In this document: positions 31,083 through 40,652 of the stretch, one piece after another
Numbering within the stretch: position 1 is the first letter of the stretch
Layout: each line of letters starts with the position of its first letter
Assembly (NCBI RefSeq): GCF_000307775.2
Contig: NZ_KK020676.1
Coordinates: 2,362,427-2,426,426, forward strand
Direction: 5' to 3'
Source: Stutzerimonas stutzeri KOS6
GTDB taxonomy: Bacteria > Pseudomonadota > Gammaproteobacteria > Pseudomonadales > Pseudomonadaceae
DNA length: 64,000 nucleotides
Position numbers and translations under genes: made by a program
Notes under the pieces: model-generated
What the model saw: the letters and a program-made list of their open reading frames with translations, nothing else
Told to the model about the DNA's origin: nothing
Databases searched by the model: none

Positions 31083-33749
31083 GTGGGCATTGCGCTCTGG
31101 GATGATGTCTTGACCATAAATGCCGTTGTTGAAAACGCGGTCACGCTGCTCGCGCTGTGCTGGCTGCTCGCATTTACCACCCGCAACTGGAACCAGAGCA
31201 GACAGCTCTCTACCAGGCTGCTCGCCGGACTCTGGTTCGGCAGCGCCTGCATTTTCGGCATGCTGACCACCAGTGTCGGCCAGACCGAGATCGTCGTAGA
31301 CGCCCGTACCGTGGTGCTGAGCATGGCGGGCCTGTTCGGCGGACCACTGGTAGCCGGCATCGCCGGTATTCTCGCGGCCGGCTATCGCCTGTGGATGGGC
31401 GGACCGGGCGTCGTTCCGGGGCTCGCCAACATCCTGCTCCCGATCCTGCTCGGGCTTGCCTACCGATACGCTTACCGTCGGCGCTTGCTCGGCATCGGGT
31501 TCTGGCAGCTACTGGGGTTCGGTCTGCTGCTGCACTTGGCCATGCTGGGACTGGTCGCATTGCTGCTGCCCAACCCGCTGGGCGTCGCTGCAGTGAAGGA
31601 AATCGCCCTTGTGGTGCTGCTGACCCTGCCGCTGGCGACCGCAATCCTCGGCGTGCTGCTCGACGATCTGCTCGAACGGGATCGGACCGAACAGGCACTG
31701 AGAGAAAGCGAAGCAAGGCTGCGGGCCATTGCCGAAGCCATCCCCGATCCCCTGCTGGTGATCGATGAAGACGGCCGCTGCGTCGATATCATCTGTTCCG
31801 AGCGCAACGCGCTGTATAGCGATGCCAGCCTGTTGCTGCACAAGAGCCTGCAGGACGTGCTGCCGCAAGCCGAAGTGCGCCGCTTTCGCGACTTCATCCA
31901 GCAGACGCTCGACAGCCATGCGCCGCAGTTGATCGAATACAGCCTGCCGACTCGGGTCGGCCAACGGACATTCGAAGGCCGCGCGCTGCCGCTGGAACAG
32001 CCATGCGGCGAGAAGCGTGCAGTGGTCTGGCTGAGCCGCGATATCACCGAACGAGTGAATACCGAGCTGGAGCGCAGGATCGCCGCGATCGCCTTCGAGT
32101 CGCAGCAAGGCATGCTGATCACCGATGCGCAGAATCACATCCTGCGGGTCAACGGTGCGTTCAGTCGAATCAGTGGCTACAGCGCCGAAGAAGCCATCGG
32201 CAAGACCACCGCCCTGCTCGCATCCGGCAAGCACGATTCCGAGTTCTACCGCGCCATGTGGTCAAGCATCGCGACTACCGGCGTCTGGGAAGGAGAAATC
32301 TGGAACCGTCGCAAGAACGGCGACATCTTCCCCGAGTGGCTGACGATCAGCACGGTACGCAACGCCGAAGGCGAGGTCAGCCACTATGTCGCGGCATTCA
32401 CCGATATCACCGATCGCAAGATGGCCGAAGAGCGCATTCACAACCTGGCGTTCTACGACCCGCTCACCGGCCTGCCCAACCGTCGGCTGCTGCTGGATCG
32501 GCTGCACCAGGCGATAGCGGCCAGCCGACGCAGCAGCCAGCTCGGCGCGCTGATGTTCATCGACCTCGACAACTTCAAGAACATCAACGATCTGCATGGA
32601 CACCAGACCGGCGATCAGGTCCTGCGTATCGCGGCCGAACGCCTGCAGAACGACGTGCGCGGCAGCGATACCGTGGCTCGCCAGGGGGGCGACGAGTTCG
32701 TGGTGATGATCGAGAACCTCGGCTTCGACCCGCTACGGGCAGCGTCCCGGGCCGAGCACGTCGGCATGAAGCTACTCGACTCGCTGGACAGGCCGTACCG
32801 CGTCGACGACCTCCGCCTGTACAGCAGCGCGAGTATCGGCGTGGTGCTGTTCGGCGCGGAGGTCAGCAGCAGCGACGAATTGATGAAACGCGCCGACATG
32901 TCGATGTACGAAGCCAAGATATCCGGCAAGAATGCACTGCGCTTCTTCGACCCACGCATGCAACTGGCGGTACAGGAGCGCCTGCGACTGGAGGATGAAA
33001 TTCGCCAGGGGCTGAACAACGGCGAATTCGTGCTGCACTTCCAGCCACAACTGGAACAGAACGACGGCATCGTCGGCGCAGAAGCACTGGTGCGCTGGCA
33101 GCACCCACGACGCGGCCTGCTGGCACCGGGCGCGTTCATCGCTCAGGCCGAACAGGCCGGGCTTATCCACCTGCTGGATCAACAGGTGCTGCGCAAGGCG
33201 TGCGACCAATTGGCCCAGTGGGCGAAAGCGCCGGCATTCGCCGAACTCACACTGTCGGTCAATCTCAGTGCGCACCTGTTGTATCAGGACAACTTCATAG
33301 ACAGCCTGCTCGAACTGCTGCAAGGCAGCGGCGCCAATCCGGCCAGGCTCAAGCTCGAGCTGACCGAAACACTGCTACTGGACAACATGCCCGAGGCCAT
33401 CGCGCGGATGAAGCTACTCAAGCAGCACGGCATCCGCTTCGCCATCGACGATTTCGGTACGGGCTACTCCTCGATGAGCTACCTTCAGCAACTTCCTCTC
33501 GACCAGTTGAAGATCGATCAGACCTTCACTCGCCGCCTGCCCGGTGATGCCAGCAGCCTGACCATCGTTCGCGCCATCTGCGCGCTGGCCACCGGATTGG
33601 GCCTGGAAGTGATTGCCGAGGGCGTCGAAAACGCCGCCCAGCACGAGATGCTGCTCAGCAATGGCTGCCATCATTACCAGGGTTATCTGTTCGGCAAGCC
33701 GCTTCCGCTCAGCGAGTTCGAACGAATGGTTCTCGACCAGACAAGATGA
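31083..33749 (+). CDS. 5TM-PAS-PAS-GGDEF-EAL c-di-GMP enzyme
   Basis: The 888-aa product begins at GTG 31083; a TTG at 31110 would also fit. Residues 1-200 are a 5TM-LYT-like sensor (AGLFGGPLVAGIAGILAAGYRLWMGG), then two PAS domains, GGDEF (about 460-630) and EAL (about 640-885). GGDEF is intact (RQGGDEFVV) with an RxxD inhibitory site (RGSD) five residues before. The EAL has GAEALVRW, DDFGTGYSS and a KIDQTF variant. Both activities look possible. It starts 117 bases after the LOV gene on the same strand. Confidence 0.9.
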   Translation: MGIALWDDVLTINAVVENAVTLLALCWLLAFTTRNWNQSRQLSTRLLAGLWFGSACIFGMLTTSVGQTEIVVDARTVVLSMAGLFGGPLVAGIAGILAAGYRLWMGGPGVVPGLANILLPILLGLAYRYAYRRRLLGIGFWQLLGFGLLLHLAMLGLVALLLPNPLGVAAVKEIALVVLLTLPLATAILGVLLDDLLERDRTEQALRESEARLRAIAEAIPDPLLVIDEDGRCVDIICSERNALYSDASLLLHKSLQDVLPQAEVRRFRDFIQQTLDSHAPQLIEYSLPTRVGQRTFEGRALPLEQPCGEKRAVVWLSRDITERVNTELERRIAAIAFESQQGMLITDAQNHILRVNGAFSRISGYSAEEAIGKTTALLASGKHDSEFYRAMWSSIATTGVWEGEIWNRRKNGDIFPEWLTISTVRNAEGEVSHYVAAFTDITDRKMAEERIHNLAFYDPLTGLPNRRLLLDRLHQAIAASRRSSQLGALMFIDLDNFKNINDLHGHQTGDQVLRIAAERLQNDVRGSDTVARQGGDEFVVMIENLGFDPLRAASRAEHVGMKLLDSLDRPYRVDDLRLYSSASIGVVLFGAEVSSSDELMKRADMSMYEAKISGKNALRFFDPRMQLAVQERLRLEDEIRQGLNNGEFVLHFQPQLEQNDGIVGAEALVRWQHPRRGLLAPGAFIAQAEQAGLIHLLDQQVLRKACDQLAQWAKAPAFAELTLSVNLSAHLLYQDNFIDSLLELLQGSGANPARLKLELTETLLLDNMPEAIARMKLLKQHGIRFAIDDFGTGYSSMSYLQQLPLDQLKIDQTFTRRLPGDASSLTIVRAICALATGLGLEVIAEGVENAAQHEMLLSNGCHHYQGYLFGKPLPLSEFERMVLDQTR

Positions 33750-33806
33750 ACGGCAGATACCTGCCAGGAGGAAGGCGCCCGCAGACGCGCCGTCTCCTCC
33801 AGCAGA

Positions 33807-34832
33807 TCAAAGCGCCAGCGGTGCGCGGTTGCAGAGCGTGACCAGCGCCTGCACCCAGTCTTCGTGGGTATTCAGGCAAGGCACCAGCACCAGTTCCTCG
33901 CCCCCGGCTTCGACGAACTGCTCGCGGCCACGGTCGCCGATTTCTTCCAGCGTTTCGATGCAGTCGGAAACGAAGGCCGGGCACATCACCAGCAACCTCT
34001 TCACGCCCTGCCCGGCCAGCTCGTCCAGACGCGTTTCGGTATAGGGCTCGATCCATTTGGCCCGCCCCAGGCGCGACTGGAAGGAAACCGACCACTGATC
34101 GTCACGCAACCCGGCCCGGGCCGCGAAACCCGCCGCCGTGCGCATGCACTGCGCGCGATAACAACCGGCCAGCACTTCACCTTCGGCGCGCTGACAACAA
34201 TCGTCACGCTTGAGACAGTGCGAGCCCGTCGGATCGGTCTTGTGCAGGTGGCGCTCGGGCAGTCCATGAAAACTCAGCAGCAGATGGTCGAACGGCTGCT
34301 GCAGATGCGGCCTGGCGCTGGCGGCCAGTGCTTCGAGGTATTCCGGCTGGTCATAGAAGGGCTGCAGGATCGACAACTGCACGCCCAGCCCGCGTTCGCG
34401 GATGACCCGCCGTGCCTCCTCGATGACCGTGGTGGTGGTGCTGTCGGCAAACTGCGGATACAGCGGCGCAAGCGTCACCTGGGTGATGCCCTGCCCGGCC
34501 AGGCGCGTCAGGGTGTTTTCGATGGATGGCTCGCCATAGCGCATCGCCAGCTCGACCGGGCCTTTTGTCCAGTGTGGACGTACCGCCTCCTGCAGCCGCC
34601 GACTGAGCACCACCAGCGGCGAACCTTCGGGCCACCAGATCGAGGCGTAGGCATGCGCGGACTGCTCGGGGCGCTTGACCAGGATCAGCGAGACCAGCAG
34701 ACGTCGCAGCGGCCAAGGCAGATCGACCACGTAGGGATCCATCAGGAACTGATTGAGGTAACGGCGCACATCGGCGACTTCCGTGGAGGCTGGCGAACCC
34801 AGATTGACCAATAACAACGCCTGCTCTGTCAT
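33807..34832 (-). CDS. hemH: Ferrochelatase
   Basis: The 341-aa product has the chelatase signature [22 protein letters not shown] (active His) and begins [11 protein letters not shown], with a conserved [16 protein letters not shown]. It puts Fe2+ into protoporphyrin IX at the membrane face. It follows the TIGR01777 epimerase gene on the same strand, 80 bases apart, in the order seen in other pseudomonads next to photolyase. Light control of hemH makes sense because free porphyrins are photosensitisers. Confidence 0.95.
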   Translation of the reverse strand: MTEQALLLVNLGSPASTEVADVRRYLNQFLMDPYVVDLPWPLRRLLVSLILVKRPEQSAHAYASIWWPEGSPLVVLSRRLQEAVRPHWTKGPVELAMRYGEPSIENTLTRLAGQGITQVTLAPLYPQFADSTTTTVIEEARRVIRERGLGVQLSILQPFYDQPEYLEALAASARPHLQQPFDHLLLSFHGLPERHLHKTDPTGSHCLKRDDCCQRAEGEVLAGCYRAQCMRTAAGFAARAGLRDDQWSVSFQSRLGRAKWIEPYTETRLDELAGQGVKRLLVMCPAFVSDCIETLEEIGDRGREQFVEAGGEELVLVPCLNTHEDWVQALVTLCNRAPLAL

Positions 34833-34912
34833 GCAACTTTCCTGACTACTGTTTTAAGGATGGCGCCCCGCTGCAAGCGGCAGGCGCGCTATTTTCACAC
34901 AGGGTGCCGCCT

Positions 34913-35815
34913 TCAGCGATGCGTCAATAGGTCGGCCAGGGCCTGGTCCAGATCATCGAACCGGAAGCGGTAACCCTCGCCCAAAAGCCGCTGCGGCATG
35001 GCGTGCTGGCCACCGAGCAACAGCCCTGCCAGTTCGCCAAGGGACGTCTTCAACAGCACCGCCGGCACCGGCAGCAGTGTCGGGCGATGCAGGCATCGAC
35101 CGAGGCTGCGCGTGAAATCGCCATTGCGCACCGGCGTCGGCGCACAGGCATTGTAGGGGCCGCTGGCCGCCGGTTGCCGCAGAAGAAAATCAATCAGGCC
35201 GATTTGATCCTCGATATGAATCCAGGGCATCCACTGCCGCCCATCGCCCAGGCGTCCACCCAGACCCAGCCGAAACACCGGCAACAGCCGCTGAAGAAAG
35301 CCGCCGTCGTGGGCCAGCACCAGTCCGGTGCGGACCAGAGCTACACGTATTCCCAGCACCGCCACTTCCATGGCGCGCTCTTCCCAGGCGTTGCACAGCT
35401 GGCTGGCGAAGTCTGCCGATACCGGCTGATCGGCTTCGCTCAAGCGATGCTCGCCGCCATCGCCGTACCAGCCCACCGCCGAACCGGAAATCATCACCGC
35501 AGGCTTCTGCTCGCGCTTGCCCAGCCACTCGACCAGCTGTTCGGTGAGCTTCACCCGGCTGTCCCACAGCAGCGCCTTGCGTGATTTGGTCCAGGGCCGG
35601 TCGGCGATCGGTGCTCCGGCCAGGTTGACCACAGCGTCCAGCATCAGCGTATCGAGTTGCTGCAGGCTGCCTATGCCCTGCACCTGCGAGCCACACAGCT
35701 GGGCAACACGGTCCGGTGTACGGCTCCACACCCACAGTCGATGTCCATCCGCCAGCCAACGCCGACACAGCGCACGGCCAATCAATCCGGTACCGCCAGT
35801 CAACAAGATGTTCAT
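34913..35815 (-). CDS. yfcH: TIGR01777-family NAD(P)-dependent epimerase
   Basis: The ATG at 35815 gives 300 aa (MNILLTGGTGLIGRALCRRW, an atypical SDR with GGTGLIG Rossmann motif). The family markers VISGSAVGWYGDGGE and YNACAPTPVRNGDFTR follow. The E. coli homologue is YfcH; the reaction is unknown. A TATACA-N12-TGTACA box lies 60 bases upstream, suggesting that it and hemH are light-controlled. Confidence 0.88.
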   Translation of the reverse strand: MNILLTGGTGLIGRALCRRWLADGHRLWVWSRTPDRVAQLCGSQVQGIGSLQQLDTLMLDAVVNLAGAPIADRPWTKSRKALLWDSRVKLTEQLVEWLGKREQKPAVMISGSAVGWYGDGGEHRLSEADQPVSADFASQLCNAWEERAMEVAVLGIRVALVRTGLVLAHDGGFLQRLLPVFRLGLGGRLGDGRQWMPWIHIEDQIGLIDFLLRQPAASGPYNACAPTPVRNGDFTRSLGRCLHRPTLLPVPAVLLKTSLGELAGLLLGGQHAMPQRLLGEGYRFRFDDLDQALADLLTHR

Positions 35816-35874
35816 GGTGAGCTCCCGATGCGATGCAGCTGCGCGAATGGCCGCAGTTGCATTCAGCATACACC

Positions 35875-35898
35875 TATACATGCAAATGCGGCTGTACA
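35875..35898. promoter_or_regulatory. LitR-type box pair upstream of the epimerase gene
   Basis: TATACA at 35875-35880, exactly twelve bases, then TGTACA at 35893-35898. This fits the T(G/A)TACA-N12-TGTA(C/T)A form that I recall for class II LitR targets. It is 60-83 bases upstream of the epimerase start. Confidence 0.65.
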
Positions 35899-36024
35899 GC
35901 CAACCGCCCCATGGATTGCCCCCGCGGGCGCTCGCCTTGGCAAGCTGATGCCGCGACGAGCTTCATCGCCAACAACCCTGAACAGCCGGCAGGCCGCACA
36001 GATTAGCCATGACGACAAGCATTT

Positions 36025-36120
36025 TGTACAGGAAACCCAACTTACTTGTACATCTATTATTGACTTGTACAAGATGTGCAATATGATGGCTCCAAGTTGT
36101 ACATAAAATCGATTTGTACA
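36025..36120. promoter_or_regulatory. Array of five TGTACA-type boxes before the tudS-photolyase operon
   Basis: TGTACA is at 36025, 36047, 36066, 36098 and 36115, and a TGTGCA at 36075. The last box ends 17 bases before the ATG at 36137. Box spacings are 22, 19, 32 and 17 bases, so repressors could bind side by side. This is the densest operator set in the window and sits in front of the longest light-related operon. Confidence 0.7.
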
Positions 36121-36136
36121 AGATGAGGTTTCCACC

Positions 36137-37096
36137 ATGCACACCACCCTCCCTACGCCAAAGATCGGTATTAGCGCCTGCCTGCTGGGCAACCCGGTGC
36201 GTTTCAACGGTGGACACAAGGAATCACGCCTGTGCAGCGAAACCCTGGCACAGCATTTCGAATTCGTACCGGTATGCCCTGAAGTCGCCATCGGCCTCGG
36301 CACACCACGCGAGCCGATCCGGCTGGTGGGCGACACGGCTTCACCCAGAGCGGTGGGCACCGTGCGCCCTCAGCTGGACGTAACCGATGCCCTGGCCGCA
36401 TACGGCCGACAGATAGCCGAACAGTTGCATGACATCAGCGGCTACATCCTGATGCAGAAGTCGCCTTCCTGCGGCATGGAGCGTGTGAAGGTCTATGCCA
36501 CGAACGGTCATACCTTGCCCGGCGGCGGTACCGGCGTGTTCGCTCAGGCACTGATGCAGGCGCGGCCGGATCTGCCGATAGAAGAAGACGGCCGCCTGAA
36601 CGACGCCGTGCTGCGCGAGAACTTCCTTACCCGGGTCTACGCCTACGCCGACTGGCAACGTCTGCTCCAGGGCGGCCTGACGCGCAAGGCCATCGTCGAT
36701 TTCCATTCCCGCTACAAGTACCAGCTGATGGCCAGCAACCCCCAGCAATACAAGGAGCTGGGCAGGCTGGTAGCCAACCTGGCCGAGCGCTCCCTGGACG
36801 AATTCGCTGTGCGGTACTTCAGCCAGATGATGCAGGCGTTGAAGAAGCCTGCCACCCGTGGCACCCACTGCAACGTGCTGCTGCACCTGAGCGGCTACCT
36901 GAAGGACGCGCTGGGCCAGGAAGATCGCCGCGAGATGCGCCACCTCATCGATCAATACCGCGCCGGGGTGATTCCGCTGGTGGTGCCGCTGACGCTGCTC
37001 AAACACCACTTCCGCCGCCATCCCGATCACTACATCGCACGCCAGGCCTACCTGCAGCCACACCCCGAGAGCCTGAGCCTGCGCAATGGAATCTGA
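36137..37096 (+). CDS. DUF523 (TudS)-DUF1722 fusion protein
   Basis: The 319-aa product has DUF523 (about 1-150), with the Fe-S cysteines in ISACLLG, VPVCPEVAIGLGTPREPIRL and QKSPSCGME, fused to DUF1722 (about 170-310: FHSRYKYQLMASNPQQYKELGRLV). DUF523 members are known as 2-thiouracil desulfurases (TudS) that use a [4Fe-4S] cluster. The fused form is often next to photolyase. It is the first gene of the operon and lies 2 bases before the MerR gene. Confidence 0.85.
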   Translation: MHTTLPTPKIGISACLLGNPVRFNGGHKESRLCSETLAQHFEFVPVCPEVAIGLGTPREPIRLVGDTASPRAVGTVRPQLDVTDALAAYGRQIAEQLHDISGYILMQKSPSCGMERVKVYATNGHTLPGGGTGVFAQALMQARPDLPIEEDGRLNDAVLRENFLTRVYAYADWQRLLQGGLTRKAIVDFHSRYKYQLMASNPQQYKELGRLVANLAERSLDEFAVRYFSQMMQALKKPATRGTHCNVLLHLSGYLKDALGQEDRREMRHLIDQYRAGVIPLVVPLTLLKHHFRRHPDHYIARQAYLQPHPESLSLRNGI

Positions 37097-37098
37097 CC

Positions 37099-38034
37099 AT
37101 GTTCGAATCACATGACGAGGCACAGTCGACTGCTGACGGACTTCTTCCCATCCGCGAAGTCGCGCGCCTGACCGGCGTCAACGCCGTGACCTTGCGTGCG
37201 TGGGAACGCCGTTACGGGCTGATCGTGCCGCTTCGCACGCCCAAGGGCCATCGGTTGTACGAACAGGCGCACATCCAGCGTATCCGCGACATTCTCGTCT
37301 GGCTCAATCGCGGTGTAGCGGTCAGCCAGGTAAAGCCTCTGCTCGATACCGGCCTGCCGCAGGAACTGCCCAGGCAGAATCAGTGGACCGAGCTGCTGGA
37401 GGAACTGCTGCAGGCCATCGAGCGCCATAGCGAGCGCAGCCTGGACGATGCCTTCAACCGTGCCATGGCGCTGTATCCACCGCGCACGCTCTGCCAACAC
37501 CTGCTTCATCCGTTGCTCGAGCTGCTCGACCAACGCTGGCAGGGCCAGTACGGGGCCGCGCTGGAGCGCGCGATGGTTCACTCCTGGCTGCGCAGCAAAC
37601 TGGCTACACGCATCTATTTCAACAATCGCCAGCAGTCCGGCCGCCCGCTGCTGCTGGTCAACCTCGACGAACAATCCTTCACTCCCGGCCTGTGGATCAC
37701 CGCCTGGCTCGTGTCCAGCGCGGACTGTCCGGTGGACATCGTCGAATGGCCGGTGCCGCTCAACGAACTGAGCCTGGCAACGGAGCGCATCCGGCCACGC
37801 GGTGTGCTGCTGTATGCCGACCATGCGCTGCCCGGCGACTGTCTGCAACGCCAGCTGCCACGCCTGCTCGAGCACAATGCCGCGCCCCTGCTGCTCGCGG
37901 GCCCGGCCGCCCATATCCATGCGCTGGAACTGCGCCGGCACCGCGAACTGCTGCTGGCAGACGACCCATTCGAGGCACTGCAGCAGCTGCACGAAGCCGG
38001 CCTCCTGCCGGGCAATGAAGAGAGAGCATCATGA
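37099..38034 (+). CDS. MerR-family light-response repressor (class II LitR-like), copy 2
   Basis: The 311-aa product shares the winged helix LPIREVARLTGVNAVTLRAW-ERRYGLIVPLRTPKGHRLYE with the copy at 25,029, and a similar C-terminal domain (LYPPRTLCQHLLHPLLELLDQ) without a B12 motif. The second residue of ERRYGL and the TLRAW recognition helix are identical in the two, so they probably bind the same sites. It is in the operon it is likely to control. A single regulator plus a paralogue is also known in P. putida. Confidence 0.85.
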   Translation: MFESHDEAQSTADGLLPIREVARLTGVNAVTLRAWERRYGLIVPLRTPKGHRLYEQAHIQRIRDILVWLNRGVAVSQVKPLLDTGLPQELPRQNQWTELLEELLQAIERHSERSLDDAFNRAMALYPPRTLCQHLLHPLLELLDQRWQGQYGAALERAMVHSWLRSKLATRIYFNNRQQSGRPLLLVNLDEQSFTPGLWITAWLVSSADCPVDIVEWPVPLNELSLATERIRPRGVLLYADHALPGDCLQRQLPRLLEHNAAPLLLAGPAAHIHALELRRHRELLLADDPFEALQQLHEAGLLPGNEERAS

Positions 38035-39461
38035 CCCAGCTGCTTTGGCTGCGCAGCGATTTGCGCATGAGCGACAACACCGCGCTCGCCGCGGCGATGG
38101 CGAGCGGACCGACCGTGGCGCTCTACGTGATCACGCCCTGCCAGTGGCTCGCCCATGACGATGCGCCATGCAAGGTGGATTTCTGGCTGCGCAACCTTGC
38201 CGAGCTGTCGGAGCAACTGCGCACACTCAATGTCCCGCTGCTGATCCGCGAGGTCGATGACTGGTCGGCCGTCGCCAATGCCCTGCTGAAGGTATGCCGC
38301 CAGCTCGGCGTGCAAGGCGTGCACTTCAACGACGAGTATGGTGTCAACGAACAGCGCCGAGACCAGGCGGTGACCAGGCTCCTGGAAGACGCCGGGATTG
38401 GCGTACGCCGCCATCTGGACCAGCTGCTGTTCGCTCCAGGCACCCTGCTGACCCAGTCGGGCAGCTACTTCAAGGTCTTCGGGCAGTTCCGCAAGGCCTG
38501 CCTGTCGCGCCTGGAGATATCGTTACCGGCTTGCCAGCCGATACCCGCCCCGCAGGCGCCATTGCCTGTCGACAGTGACCAGGTCCCTGTCGAGGTTTCC
38601 GGCTTCGCGCCACCGAGCGACTACTTGCGTGCGCTCTGGCCCGCGGGGGAAACCTTTGCCCAACGCCGCCTGGCTGCGTTCGTCGACGATGATCTGGAAC
38701 AGTACCACCAGCGCCGCGACCTGCCGGCCGAACCGGGCACCAGCCAGCTGTCCGCCTACCTTGCTACAGGCGTGATCTCCATCCGCCAGTGCCTGCACGC
38801 AGCGCTGGCGCACAACCAGGGCGAACTGGATAGCGGCAGCACGGGCGCCACGACCTGGATCAACGAACTGCTCTGGCGCGAGTTCTACAAGCACATCCTG
38901 GTGGGCTATCCGCGGGTGTCGATGCACCGTGCCTTCCGTGCCGAAACCGAAGCGCTGCCGTGGCGCCACGCACCGGACGAACTGGCCGCCTGGCAGGAAG
39001 GACGCAGCGGCTTTCCCATCGTCGACGCCGCCATGCGCCAGCTGCGCGAAACCGGCTGGATGCACAACCGCCTGCGCATGGTCGTTGCCATGTTCCTCAG
39101 CAAGAACCTGCTGATCGACTGGCGCGAAGGCGAACACTGGTTCATGCGCCAGTTGATCGATGGCGACCTGGCCGCCAACAATGGTGGCTGGCAATGGAGC
39201 GCATCCACCGGAACCGATTCGGTACCCTACTTCCGCCTGTTCAACCCGATCAGTCAGTCACAGCGTTTCGATCCGGATGGACAATTCCTGCGTCGCTGGC
39301 TGCCGGAACTGCGGCACCTGGGCAAACGCGAGATCCACAATCCTTCGGCGCAGCAGGGCCTGTTCGGCGCGCCGAACTATCCGAAACCGATCGTCGATCT
39401 CGGCAAGAGCCGCGCCCGGGCCCTGGACGCCTTCCGCAATCTGCCGGAGGGCCGCCCATGA
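38031..39461 (+). CDS. phrB: Deoxyribodipyrimidine photolyase
   Basis: The 476-aa product starts LLWLRSDLRMSDNTALAAAM (antenna domain) and carries the FAD-binding core ATTWINELLWREFYKHILVGYP and ETGWMHNRLRMVVAMFLSKNLLIDWREGEHWFM, which contains the conserved Trp and Asn contacts. It repairs UV cyclobutane dimers using light and a pterin-type antenna. Its start overlaps the MerR stop (ATGA). It is the reference gene of light-induced sets. Confidence 0.95.
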   Translation: MTQLLWLRSDLRMSDNTALAAAMASGPTVALYVITPCQWLAHDDAPCKVDFWLRNLAELSEQLRTLNVPLLIREVDDWSAVANALLKVCRQLGVQGVHFNDEYGVNEQRRDQAVTRLLEDAGIGVRRHLDQLLFAPGTLLTQSGSYFKVFGQFRKACLSRLEISLPACQPIPAPQAPLPVDSDQVPVEVSGFAPPSDYLRALWPAGETFAQRRLAAFVDDDLEQYHQRRDLPAEPGTSQLSAYLATGVISIRQCLHAALAHNQGELDSGSTGATTWINELLWREFYKHILVGYPRVSMHRAFRAETEALPWRHAPDELAAWQEGRSGFPIVDAAMRQLRETGWMHNRLRMVVAMFLSKNLLIDWREGEHWFMRQLIDGDLAANNGGWQWSASTGTDSVPYFRLFNPISQSQRFDPDGQFLRRWLPELRHLGKREIHNPSAQQGLFGAPNYPKPIVDLGKSRARALDAFRNLPEGRP

Positions 39462-39886
39462 GCAGTTTCCTGCATCGTTTCGCCAGCGATTTCGCCAGCC
39501 TGGATGCGACCAACCTCGAGCGTCTGGCGGACCTCTACAGCGCCGATGTGCATTTCACCGATCCGCTGCACGAGGTACGCGGGCTGGATGAACTGCAGCG
39601 CTACTTCAGCGAGCTGTATGCCAGCGTCCAGCAGTTGCACTTCGAGTTCATCGGCCACGACCAGGTCTGCGAAGGCCAGGGCTACCTGCGCTGGATCATG
39701 AGCTATCGCCACCCACGGTTGAACGGCGGAGCCCTGATCAGTCTCGAGGGCTGTTCGCTGCTGCGCTGGAATGCCGAGGGTAAGGTGGAGCGGCACCTCG
39801 ACTACTTCGACGCCGGAGCCCTGATCTACCAGCATGTGCCGTTGCTCGGCACGGCCATCCGCTGGTTGCAGCGGAGGCTCGCATGA
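39458..39886 (+). CDS. SnoaL-like (NTF2-fold) protein
   Basis: The ATG at 39458 gives 142 aa with the NTF2-like fold (LERLADLYSADVHFTDPLHEVRGLDELQRYFSELY). Such proteins occur in photo-oxidative clusters in this position with an unknown role. Its start overlaps the photolyase stop (ATGA), and its stop overlaps the SDR gene, so the operon is coupled. Confidence 0.82.
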   Translation: MSSFLHRFASDFASLDATNLERLADLYSADVHFTDPLHEVRGLDELQRYFSELYASVQQLHFEFIGHDQVCEGQGYLRWIMSYRHPRLNGGALISLEGCSLLRWNAEGKVERHLDYFDAGALIYQHVPLLGTAIRWLQRRLA

Positions 39887-40650
39887 ACCTCTCGCGGCGA
39901 ATCTGGCTGACCGGCGCCAGCAGTGGCATCGGCCAGGAACTGGCACGCGTGCTGCTGGCCGAGGGGCATTGCCTTGTACTGTCGGCGCGCCGCGCCGGGC
40001 CTTTGCATGCATTTGCCAGACGCTATCCAGGGCAGGTTCTGGTACTGCCCGGCGATCTCGCCGACCCCGCGCAGGTGCGCAGCATCGGTGCGGCCATCGA
40101 ATCGCACTGGGGCGCGCTGGACAGCGTGATCCTCAACGCCGGAACCTGTGAATACATCGACAGCCGGCATTTCGAAGCGGCACTGCTGGAGCGCGTGCTG
40201 CAGACCAACCTGCTGGCCGCCGGATATTGCATCGAAGCCGCGCTGCCCTTGCTGCGTCGGGGCGTTCGACCACATCTGGTCGGCATCGGGAGTTCGGTCA
40301 CCTGGCTACCGCTGCCACGCGCCGGCGCCTACGGCGCCTCGAAAGCGGCGTTGCGCTATTTGCTCGAATCGCTGCGCCTGGATCTGGCCGGCGAAGGTAT
40401 CGACGTAACCCTGGTCAGCCCGGGCTTCGTCGATACCCCGCTGACCCGCCGCAACGACTTTCCGATGCCCCTGCGCTGGCCGGTAGACAAGGCCGCACGG
40501 CATATCGCCAGACACCTGGAGCGGCGCCCGCTGAACATCAACTTTCCCCGCTCGTTCACCGGTGCGCTACGTCTGCTTTCACTACTGCCCGCACGCCTGC
40601 AATTCGCCCTGGGCCGGCGCATGGCACGCGCGCAAATCAAGGAAGGATAA
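39883..40650 (+). CDS. Short-chain dehydrogenase/reductase
   Basis: The 255-aa product has the nucleotide motif LTGASSGIGQELARVL, NAG in VILNAGTCEY, and the catalytic YxxxK in AYGASKAALRYLLE. Classical SDRs reduce or oxidise hydroxyl groups; the substrate here is unknown. The neighbours (flavin oxidase, DUF1365, CFA-like) suggest modified fatty acids. Confidence 0.85.
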   Translation: MNLSRRIWLTGASSGIGQELARVLLAEGHCLVLSARRAGPLHAFARRYPGQVLVLPGDLADPAQVRSIGAAIESHWGALDSVILNAGTCEYIDSRHFEAALLERVLQTNLLAAGYCIEAALPLLRRGVRPHLVGIGSSVTWLPLPRAGAYGASKAALRYLLESLRLDLAGEGIDVTLVSPGFVDTPLTRRNDFPMPLRWPVDKAARHIARHLERRPLNINFPRSFTGALRLLSLLPARLQFALGRRMARAQIKEG

Positions 40651-40652
40651 CC

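Larger units (their letters stand above)
35816..36136. other. Divergent control region, epimerase/hemH versus tudS-photolyase operon
   Basis: No gene is seen. The stretch is AT-rich and holds two sets of TGTACA-type boxes, one facing the epimerase gene and one next to the rightward operon. See the two regulatory entries for positions. Confidence 0.6.
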
